Source: a virus
Length of the DNA: 64,000 nt
Reading direction: 5' to 3' (one strand)
IMG/VR virus record: IMGVR_UViG_3300002835_000097
Coordinates: 24,058 to 88,057 of that record
Below are positions 17,437-29,400 of the stretch, one piece after another. The translations under genes and the position numbers were made by a program. The first letter of the stretch is position 1. Each line of letters starts with the position of its first letter. The notes under the pieces were generated by a model. The model was not told where the DNA came from, searched no databases, and saw nothing but the letters and a program-made list of their open reading frames with translations.

Positions 17437-20400
17437 ATGGCAACTTTTAATCTAACAGCACAGTTGAATCTTAAAGGTCCAACAAACGTTAAGCAAATAG
17501 CTGCTCAAATTAAAAAAGATCTTGGCGCTCTTAATGCAAATGTACAATTTAAACTTGATCCGGCAGCATCAAAAAATGTTGCAGCATTATCGTCTTCTTT
17601 AAAAGTTTTGAATGCTAATTTTGCCTCAACTGTCAAATCAGCCAATGCTGCCACATCAGCAATAAAGGCTTTTGGTAATAGCGTAAATTCTGTTAAAATT
17701 AACAATGTCCCTCAACAAATTAATCAAACTTCATCAGCAATTGCTAAATTAAATAAAGTATCCTCATCAACATCTGGAGGATTGCAAAATGCCGCAACAG
17801 AGATGCAGGAATTCGGCAAGCAAGCTGGTTTAGCAGTTAGAAGATTCGTTGCATTTAGTGCTGTTACAAGTGTTATATATGGAGTAACAAATAGTATAAA
17901 TAATGGTATACAGGCTTTTATTGATTATGATAAAGAGCTTGTAAAATTACAACAGGTTACTGGAGAATCTGCTGCCGGATTATCCAAACTACAATCTCAA
18001 ATTAGTAATTTAGCTGTAGAATTTGGTGTTAGTTCTAAAGAGCTAACTCAAGTAGCATCAACATTAGCTCAGGCTGGTTTAAGTGCCAGAGAAACTGAGA
18101 AAGCTTTAAAAGCCTTAGCACTTAGTAGTTTAGCTCCGTCATTTGATAATATGAATGAGACTGTGGAAGGTAGTATTGCTATAATGAGACAGTTTGGTAT
18201 TAGTGCTGCTGATTTGGAGGCATCATTAGGTGCGGTTAATACCGTGGCAGCAAGGTTCGCAGTAGAATCTAGTGACATCATTACCGCCGTGCAAAGAACA
18301 GGTAGCGTATTCGCTACTGCGAGTAAAGGGGTAAGCGAAGGAAAAGACGCTTTAAATGAATTTATTTCGGTATTTACCAGTGTTAGAGCAACTACCCGTG
18401 AAAGCGCTGAAACTATTGCTACTGGATTACGAACAATATTTACTCGTATCCAAAGAGGAACAACGATAGACGCCCTAAAAGAGTTTGGTGTTAACTTAAC
18501 AGATGCTGAGGGTAAGTTCGTTGGAGCGTATAAGGCTGTCGAATTGTTAAGTAAAGGATTAGGTAAAATAGACCCTAGAAGTTTGGACTTTTCAAGAATA
18601 GTTGAAGAACTTGGTGGATTTAGACAAATTGGTAAAGTTATTCCATTAATTCAACAATTTAGTGTGGCTCAACAGGCGTTAAAAGTTGCTCAACAAGGAC
18701 AAGGTTCGCTAGCTAAAGATGCAGCAACAGCACAATTAAGTTTAGCTAATCAAATAAGTAAAGTTCGTGAAGAATTTTTCTCACTATTTCGTGAAATAGG
18801 TCAATCCAAAGGATTTCAAAGTTTAATCAGAGGAGCGTTGTCTCTAACTAGTGGTTTGATAAAAGTAGCAGATGCTGTTAAAGGAATTCTACCAGCATTA
18901 GCAGTACTTGCAGCATTTAAGGGATTTAAAGCATTAACAGAATTTACTACAGGATTTGCCACAGGAGTTAAAAGAGGACCAGATGGTAAAGCTAATGGCG
19001 GAGTTATAAGAAAATTCGCACGAGGTGGTGTTGTTCCTGGTACTGGTAGTGGAGATACTGTACCAGCAATGTTAGAGCCAGGAGAATTTGTTATACGTAA
19101 AAAAGCTGTTGAAACTATTGGTACTGATAGTCTTCATAGTATGAATAAGTATGGAAGTGGTGGAAGTATACGAGCAGGAAAATCAAATAGAAGAAAAAGA
19201 TTTGGGGGTGGAGGTAAACTATATGACGATATTGATGTTCAAGAATATTCTAAGTCTAACAAGCAGTATGCTGGTAGGCTCAAAGCTTATGATGCAGATA
19301 GTATAAATTTATTGGTTGATCCAACACAAACACTAGTTAATAAACGTTTTAAAAAACTAACTGGCGATTTAATTTATCCTAGTGAAAAAGGTAAATTTAA
19401 AGTCACATCCAGACTTGAAGGAATAGATGCTTTTGAAATTAAAGCATCAAAAAAAGAAAGAGAAGAGTATGCTAGTCAAGGAGGAAAAGGTCCGGCATAT
19501 GCTAGTAATAGAGAGAAAGGCAAAAGAGCCAAAGATATAACTATAGATTTTATAAGTGGACTTGGTAAAGAAAAATTAGCTAAAATTTTTATCGACGCTA
19601 ATAAAGTAGATTACTATGGCAGACCAATGGCGGAAATTGGTGCTCTTAATAAAAAATTAGTAGGAGAGAATGTTGCAAAATATAGTGGAACTAAAAAAGG
19701 TCAAGACATTATTCAAGCAGATAAACTAGCAAATAGACTAGAGATAATGAAGAAAAATTCAGGATTCGGCAATACTAATAAGTCATCATGGGATAGGGTT
19801 ATTAAAGATGATTATATGTTTAACTATATGCCAGCAGGATCTAAGGATAGGTTTAACAGTTCAGGGAATATAATACAAGACGACTCCCGGCCATTAAAAA
19901 CTATCTCTGATATTGGTTTTATTAAGAAAATGACAGAGACTAAAGGATTGGCTAAGTTCATGGTTGGAGGAAAAGTAGAAAGAAAAATTGGAGTAGTTGA
20001 TACGGACGTACTAAGAGATGAGGCTAATGCGGCGATAGTTAGGCCAGCAATGGAAAAGCTTGGAATAACTGATGTTAGTGACTATACAACAAAACTTGGA
20101 GAATTGGCAGGCAATGCTAGAAAAAGTGGATCGCTATCTAGGTTTAGAGCTATTGCTGGAGCTGCTGGAAGTGGAAAAAGCAGTTTAGCAACCGGAAAGG
20201 GAGCTAATGATGATGCTACTTTAAGAAAAACAATTCGCTCTCAAATATTAACGCCTGAAGATATAGACAAAGTTAATGAAGTTATAGTATTAACATCGAC
20301 AGCTAGTCAGACTAAATTAGATGCTTATTTAAAAGATGTTGATAGAGCATATGTATTAAGCTCTAATAGCAGAGAGGAACAAGATAGAGTTAGGTCAAAT

Positions 20401-23400
20401 AGAGAGAGCAGAGACATTACAGGAGAAGGATTGTATGGTCGTAAACCAGGAACCACAAGAGCAGCTGATATTGATTTTGGTCTGGAAGAAACCATATTAC
20501 GAGATGAACTTGGCAAAAGAGCCACAGTATTAGGAAGAAAAAAAGATAGTTTCGGTTTAAGACGTAAAAGAGAAAGCGAACTACCAGAAATAGTTCAGGC
20601 TGGTGGATTTTATATGGGTGGTTTTGCCCCACCAACAAGAGGCCATAGAGGAGCTTTAGATACTTTATTAGAAAACATGTTAGCAAAGAACCCAAACTCT
20701 TCTTTAGAAGATATTCTTGTTAGTGTTGCTCCTGACCTTCCAATGATTGTTGATAAAGAAGGCATAGACCACGCTGCACGATATGGTATTTTCCCATCAG
20801 ACATAAGAACCTTATTTAGCCAAATGAATTTTGGAAATGCTATGATTAGCACTCAAAGCCAGACGGGTGGTGGTTTACCAAAATTTATGGAAGTTACTGA
20901 TGCTGGAGATAGAAGAAAATTCGCCAGATTAAAAGGAGCCATGGCAATAACTTCTGGTAAAGACGATAAAACATTGGGCAAATACCAAAGAGCAGGAATA
21001 GACGTTACAGATATTCCTAGAATAGAAGATATTAGTGCTACTGCAGTTAGAGACGCATTATTTAATGGTGACGATAAAACACTTACTAGTTTAATGAATC
21101 CTGATATAGCATCAATATTAATGGGCAATAGAGCACAATTACGTAATCGTAGCACTATGGTTCCTATGCTCATCGAAGAAATACAAAAGTTTGTTGATCA
21201 AGATAAAGTACGATCCAATGCTGAGGTTACAGAAATATTATCAAATGCTCCTGGTGGTCCATATGGTAATGTTAGTGCTGATCTAAAGAAAAATTATCCA
21301 GAAATAGCTGAGCAAGTTAAGCAGATAAGAGACAAAAGAGATAGAGTATCTAAAGGAGCATTCGGCTATAGAGCATTTAATATAATAAGCGCCCTATCTG
21401 CCAAATATCCAGAAACTTATGGGTTAGACCCATCAAGAAAATCCGCCGTATCTGCGCAACCATCAGACATAACCAGAGAGGCCATAGCAGCACAAATTTC
21501 AGAACAGATGGCTGGTGAGTTTGGTGGAGTTCCAACAGCTATGCCTTCTGGACTAGAAGAGGCAATACTAAAAAATGTAGAAAAAGCCACCCAGGTCAAA
21601 AAGTCTTCTGGAATATTACCAACACAAGGATCAGAGATTCTAAAAAGATTTGGAACTCAAAGATTACCAAATGATCCAAGTTTTGGCCCATTCTCAGGAA
21701 AAACAGTAAGAGATACAGCCGAAGGAGGAAAATTAAAATACTGGAATTCTGCTTTTAGACCAGAAACAAAAGAAGATAAGCTCGCTTACTATATTGCAAC
21801 AAGAGACTATCTAATAGACAAATTTAATGAATCACAAGGAATTCAAAAGGCTACAGCTCTAGAAGATACAACTAATGCTGTGTTATCTTCCAAACAATTA
21901 GGATTAGTTGGATTAAATCCGCTAGGATATACTGGATTATTGGGTCCAGAGACTTGGAATCTTGGAGTCGATCCGTCTGGCCAAGAAAGATCAATAGACG
22001 CTTCAATAGTACAAAGAGGACTACCAACAGAATTCCAAAACGTTATTGATTATCTTAGTGGACAAACAGCAGAAATAGTACAAGGAGCATCAAAGCTTCT
22101 TGGTATTACTCCTAAAGAATTAACTAAAAAACAAAGAGAAACATTAGGACAAGGAAATATTGAGGGTGCTTTACTAGAACAAATTTTTGGATCAGCAGAT
22201 GCCACAATATTAGACGATGCATTAAGAACAAGACCAATTGACTTTCCAATGGGTATCGGACCTAAAGCAGCAAAAATATTTGGTATCGATCCTGATATTC
22301 CAACAGAAGTTAAAAGAACAATAGATAGTAATAGTAGAGGTAAAGCTGTTGAAGAATTTCAAAAATATTTTAGACAACAATACGGCATTCCTGATCCAGA
22401 AAAAGTAACAGCTTTTGCTGACGGCGGAGAAGTATATACTCCACAACAACTAGTCTCATTAGCCAAATACAGAACAGGACCATTTCCTGGTGGTGGAACT
22501 GATAGCGAATTTATAAATAGATATTTAGAAGATAATGATTCTTTCATGGAATATCTTAAAACTTTCCATGCTGATCCTCCAAAGGCGTATGATGCCACAA
22601 AGAATGCTGCAAAAGATTTATTGGAAATGTTTACTAGCCAAGAATCAATGAGTGGCTCAAAGCGTTCTGGTAAATTATATTCCACTGTTGCTGGTGGTAA
22701 ATTAAAAACCATTTTAACTCAAATTAATAATCCTTTAAACTCTAATAAAGATATTTCTGATGCTATTGGTAAAAACTTTAATTTAAATGGCTCATTATTA
22801 TCAACTAGTGAATCCCCGGATACAGCTAGTGTATTTCAGCCAGAAAATGGTTCTAGTGCAATGTTGAGTATCATTAGAAATAAAAATATTCCATCTATTG
22901 ATGTTGATAAGGCAATATTTGATACCTCCACAGAAGAAGATATTATAAAAGCATTATCAAAATATATAGACCCTGTCTCTGGAAAAAGCGGAGCAGATTT
23001 TCTAAGCAGAAGTCGATCAGCAACACGAATAGAAAAAGAATTCATTCTCCCACAAACTTCAAAATTTAGAATAGATGATATTGATAGAATATTTAGTAAA
23101 GATCAAGAAGATAAATTATTAGGTGGAAATATTCGTCATATAGAAGGAATGAAAGTTCAGCAGTTTAAAGATGGAGGAATGGCATTTGGTAAAGAAAATG
23201 AATTTGAAAAAATAAGACAAAAAATATTAAATCAATATCCAGATATTAATTTTAGAATTTCCAGACGAAAGAATGGTTTTGGATACAATATATTAGGCGG
23301 ACTAAAACAAGAAAGTAGTAACATTGGTAATTATGCAGAATTTAAGCAAGCTGGTAATCTTTCTAAAATACAAGAAGTTGCCGATAATATGGCATCCTCT

Positions 23401-26400
23401 CTGCTATATGAATATGGTCCAAATATAGATCCGTCTCTTCTAAAGAAGATGCAGAATAAAAGAAAATTTGCAAATGGTGGGTCTGCGCAGGATACTGTAC
23501 CAGCATTATTAACTCCTGGTGAATTTGTTGTTAATAAAAAAGCAGCAGAAAAAATAGGATATGGCAAGTTAGAAAAATTAAATAAAGCAGATAAAATACA
23601 AGGATACAATAAAGGAGGAATTGTAGGAGGAGTACAAAGATTTGCTTTAGGTGGAGGTGTAGATGGCTTTCTTTCTGGATTACAAAGCATAGCAAGTAAT
23701 TTAGGAAGAACACAAAATATTACTAATAATCGCCCAAATTCAATAGATACTAGTACAATAGCTGTAGACCCATCTATTCTGCAAGATACAAAAGCATTTG
23801 TGGACACTCTTTATGATGCCGGAGACGGCATGAAGTATTTAAATCGTTTATTAAATGAAAATAAACAATTATCTATACAAGCAGTATTAGAAGCTGGTAA
23901 TAAAGATCTAGAAAGATTAAAAATTAGTGGAGCATCTATTGATAAAATTATAGAAGCTGAAAAGGCATTGTCTAATATTAGAAATAAAGGACTTATTGAT
24001 GTTACTAATCGTCAATTTTTAGAGTCTGGATTTAAAGAAAGTTCAGTTGGTAAAAAATTAGGATCAGGAGCTACGCAACAAAAAATATTATCTTTAGCAG
24101 AAAAAGAAGAGCGACGATTAATAGATAAAAGAAAAAAGGCTATAGAAGCTGATATAGTATCATCATCCAAACAACCAATATCTCCATCAGACTTAGCTGA
24201 TCAGGTCGCCCAAGCTATATCTTCTGAATTAAATGATATTAAAACGCAAGCATTTTCTAGAGCTACAGCAGCGGCTACAGGAACAAAAACTTCTACTGGC
24301 ATAAAAGGGAATATAACAGAAAGTGAATTAAAAAATCTAAATATAACTGGAAATGATATTCAAAAATATATTTCTGATTCTATGAGAGATAGAAAAACTC
24401 TCAGACAAATGGATCAGCAGTTAATAGCTATGAGAATGGAAGAGTATAAGAATGCTGGAACTGTTAGAGGTATTAGCGTTGCTTCTGCAGAGGAAGCTAA
24501 AAAATTAGCACAGGAAGAAGTTAGCAAACGAAGAGAAGCTATAAATGATCTGGCAAAAATGAGAGGAGAACGAGGTGTTGGAGCTGCTGGATTAATGGAT
24601 ACTAGAAATAGTCCTATTAATCGAGCATTTAGAGAAAGATACTTTACTGGAGATCTAGGAAAAAGTATGCAGAGAGGATTGGGCGACATTGGATTAGCGG
24701 CAGGATTAGTTGCTGGACAAGGAGACAACATAGCATCAGCATTATTTGATACTAAAACCGATAAAGGCAAAATACAAGCGGCAGATACAGGCGCAAGAAT
24801 CGATAAAGCAGCAACAACACTGTCTGTTGGTCTAACAACATCAGCACAATTAGCTGCTATAAATCCTATGTTAGGAGCTGCTGCTGCTATAGGCACAGCA
24901 CTGTATGCTGGCGCTGATGCTGTATATGATTTCTCAGGCACTGCCAAAAAAGCAGCTCAAGAAATGGCAAGAGCTTTATTAAATGATAAATTATCTGCTG
25001 CTAGTGATAATCTATCAAATGCTTTGGAAAAATTAAGCAGAGATGCTAATAACGTTGAACTTAGAGCAAAAACAGCATCAACCATTAAAAGCTTAACAGA
25101 TACTGCCCTGGAAAGCACAGCAGATACAGGAATAACAGGAAAGAATAAAGCAGAGACGGAGCGTAATTGGTCAGATTTTGGCAGAGGAATATTGTTGGCC
25201 ATTGGAGAAATTGGAGTTGGTATGAATCCATTCTACCAAGACATGGACCCTGTAACGCTTGCAAAATCCAAACAAGGCTCTTATGGCATGGAAGAAGCAA
25301 GAGTTGATGCTCAAAAAGAAGCAGAAAATTTTCAAAAAATAGCTAATGCTGGATATACCGATCTAGAAAGGCTATATGCAAAAGGATTCACTAATGATCA
25401 AATTATGGATCCTACTAATGAAGCTGGAAATATAGTTAGAGAATCTATAAAAGGCATGATTCTAGCTGATTCTGAAAAACGAGCTTTATATATGGCTGCC
25501 GGACCACAAGGTAAAGAAGCTATTGCTGGTACAGCAGCGCAACAAGCATTTTTAGCTAATGATGAATTAGCAAAAGCTTCTCAAGAAGCTGCAAAATTAG
25601 CAAGAGCTATGGAAATTGCTGATAAAGCAGGACGAAGATTAGCAGCAAGTTTTGATAAAATAGCAGATATAGTAAATGAATCTGTTAATAGAATATCATT
25701 TGAGTCTGATGCTAGAGTAGAAGCGGCAAACCAATATGCATCATCATTACGTGGAGAGTCCAGAGGTTCTGGTCCAAAACTAAGAGAAAGAAATATTTTA
25801 GAAAATCCCAATGCATATTCTGAAGCAGAATTTACTGCAGCACTACAAAGTGCCACAGCAGGATTAAGTGACGGACTTAGAAAACAACTGATTGGCGGTG
25901 CTCAATTACAACAAAACATACCAAAAAATATAACAAAAAGCATAGCAACTGTTTTAGACAAGAGCGCCGGCTCAGGAGTAGATGAACTTAAAAAAGCAGC
26001 AGTTGATACTGCTAAAAATGAAATAGAAAATAATGCTAATTTATCTAGACAACAAAAAGATGAATTAAAACAAATAGCTACGGCCAGGATAGAAACTATA
26101 GCTAAAAAAGCTAAAGATAACAATGCCGATAATACTACGCAAGTATCAGAATTTAGAAAAGAACTAGAAGAAGGTACTAGTGTTTTAGGTGATTTTGGTA
26201 AAAAATTATTAGATTCTATAAAAGGTCTATCATCATTCAAAGAAGGAGCATTAGATAAATTTGCTAAGGGCTTGAATGAAGCTAGCAAAGCAGCTAAAGA
26301 ATCTCAAAACTATTTTAGAAGATCAAGAGAAATCTCTAACGAAGGCAATATGAACCTAAGAGAAGTCTTGAGTGGATACGGTGAAACATATGATGAACAA

Positions 26401-29400
26401 TTTAATAGAATTATGGGTGATGTTGGTGGTTTAGCAGGAGGTGAAACAACTGTTCAGGGAATTAAAAATAGACAAATAATGCTTGCTGAGCAAAGAGATA
26501 CTCTACAGAATCAACAAAATACCCTTACAGATAAAGACGCTTTGCGTAACAATGTTGAACAGCTTAATAAATTAGATGATCAATTAAGAGATAATAGAGA
26601 AGCATTAGATATGCTTGCTAATAGTACAGAATTAGTAGATAAAGCTTTCAACAACTTGCAAAATACTGCAGAATTACAGAATAATCGACAAAATTTTGTT
26701 AATCAATTATTAACTAATACGCCAGAAGAAGCAGATAAACTTAATCAAAGTTTTATTAGATTACAACGAAATCTTTCTGGAGGACTCAATAGTGCATATA
26801 ATCAAAGAGACGCTAGAAAAGCATTTAATGAAACATTATTTAAGACCGGAAATGTAAGAGAAGCAACTCGCGCCGGAAATACTGTTCTTGCTAATCAAAG
26901 AAAAGAAACACTATCATTGATGCAGGATCCCGGATTCAGAGCTGCTCAAGAATTACAGATAAGAAATCAATATGCTCAGAACCGAGGAAGACCAGGAGTA
27001 GATGCTGATCAAGCAGTAGCAGAATATTTTCAAAAACAGCAATTACAAGTAACCAAACAAATGGCGATAGAAAGTGGAATGATAAATAATCCACTTGTTC
27101 AACAGTCATTGGCTGTCCTAGAGGATCGCAAAGCAGATCCTGCTATGCAACAGGCTGCTGAAAGATATTTAGAAGCTGTTGGATTAAGAGCCGATGCTAC
27201 AAAAGCACAAGGAGAACTGGCTTTATTAGAATCACAATCCATACTAAAAAATTCTAATGATAATTTACGTATTAGTATTGATGATTTAAGAGCAAGCATC
27301 GAAGGAAATCTGAATAATGCTAATATAGGTATGGACGCTGCTGGTAACAGAATAGTTAATCCTGGGGTGGCTGTTCCTGCTCCTGCTGCGGCCAGATCAT
27401 CTGGAGGATTAATATATGCTAGTAGTGGAAAGCTTATTGATTTTAAGCCTAAAGGTACCGACACTGTTCCTGCCATGTTAAGTCCTGGCGAATTTGTTAT
27501 CAATTCTAAGTCTACACAAAAACATTTACCATTATTGAAAGCTATTAATAGTGGAAATTATAGTAAGGGTGGAGTGGTTTATTTACAAAAGGGTGGTAAA
27601 GCAGGAACTAATATTGACGAAGATATAGATCTAAATAAAGATGGAACAATTACAGATGAAGAACGACAGATTTATCAACGTCGAAAAGAATTATATCTAA
27701 CAAGATCATTTGGACAAATGGATTATAGACAAGCATATTTTACTAGACCATTCGGATATAGTAAAGGAGGGCCAGTAAATTATTTAGCCAATGGTGGCGA
27801 AGTACAAAAAAGAAAAGAAGAAAGAATAGATGCTCAAAAAGAATCATGGATGATGTCAGAAGCAGCCGGAAGAAGACCTGATGAGGTAGTTTCTAGAACA
27901 TCATCTAGTTGGGCAGAATCTCAGGTAGGTAGTAATAAATGGCAAAGTATGACAGAAGAACAAAGACAATCAGAAACTAAAAAATATGAACCAGAATTTC
28001 AAAACAGATGGGATAATTATAATAATAGACAGAATGACGCACAACTCAGAAGTGCTAACGATGCAGGATATGGCAGTATAAAGGAGGATCCTAACTCTGG
28101 TATTGTTGGGGTTAATTTTTATAATGAAGAAAAGAAAAGAGCTAAAGAAAGATTTGAAAAAGCTAGTGCGGCTGAAGCTGAAACGGAAGCATCAAATAAT
28201 CAAATGACTCAAAGCTCTATGGAGCAACCAGCTCCAGTAGCAGTTCCTCTACCCGATATGACAAAAATACCTTGGGGCAGAGGAGCGGCAATAAAGATTG
28301 GACCAACACAAGAAACTATCAATGAGAGAAAAAAAATTAAATCTGAAGAGTCACGAAGACGATCATTATGGCTTAAAGGAAGCAAAGGAATAAGCTCAGA
28401 AGAAGAAACAGAATATGCAACTTTAAAATCTAATCAAATAAAAAGAGAGGTAGGCCCGTATACTGTAGAAAAAGATCGTAATATTTCTTCTTTAGTAAAT
28501 AGTGCCTATCGTAAAGGTGCTCAGTCTAATGAGATAACATCAGAAGAAAGATCAGCCCTAAAAGAGTTAGGCTCTGATCCTAGAAATAGAGGAAGTTTAC
28601 GAGCCCTATCATTTAGTGCTGCGTTGCCTCCAATAACTAGTAACGGAGGAAAACCCGACCCTATTGATCCAGCAACTGTCGCTAGAATAAATCAGAGTGC
28701 AAGACCTGACATAGCCGATCCTGCAGTCTCTTCAGGTGTTCAAACAGGAAATCCTTCAGAAGGAATGGTTAATCGTACAGCTAATAATAGAGCTTATGAG
28801 GCTAATCAGGCTAAAAAGAGAAAAATGGCTGGATTAGCATTAGGATTGTCAACAGAGGCTGATCAAGAAACAGCAGACCTTTTGGAACAAATACTTTTTG
28901 GTGGACCTATAGAGAGACCTATAGAGAATAATCCAGCAAGAGAAAAAAGACAAGCAGCTTTAACTACAAATATTATAAACCAAGCCTTAAATAAAAAAAC
29001 ACCAGATTATTCCATAGCCACCCCAACATCTGGTGATCAAACCACTAAAACTGAACGACTAACCAAAGAATTTATTGGATCTTCAGCAAGCAGACGAGCA
29101 TTTAATGCAGTTGCTAATAATGGCGGAACATTAGCAGAAGCCAATGCAGCAGCTAAAAATGCCATACAATCACAGGCTGAAAGATCAAAAAGCATAGTGG
29201 AAAAAAGAAAAGACGAAGGTAAAAAAGTAATAGACTATTATGAACAAAGACTAAATGAAGCCAGAGCAGACAACGACGGAGATGGACGACCAGACTTTTC
29301 AAACGAAGAAATAGACAAGAGAAAAAGAGAAAGAGATAGCGCAAGAGTTAATTTTTCTGGTAACATGAATCCTATTGGTCGTCAGCCAGAATCATATTAC

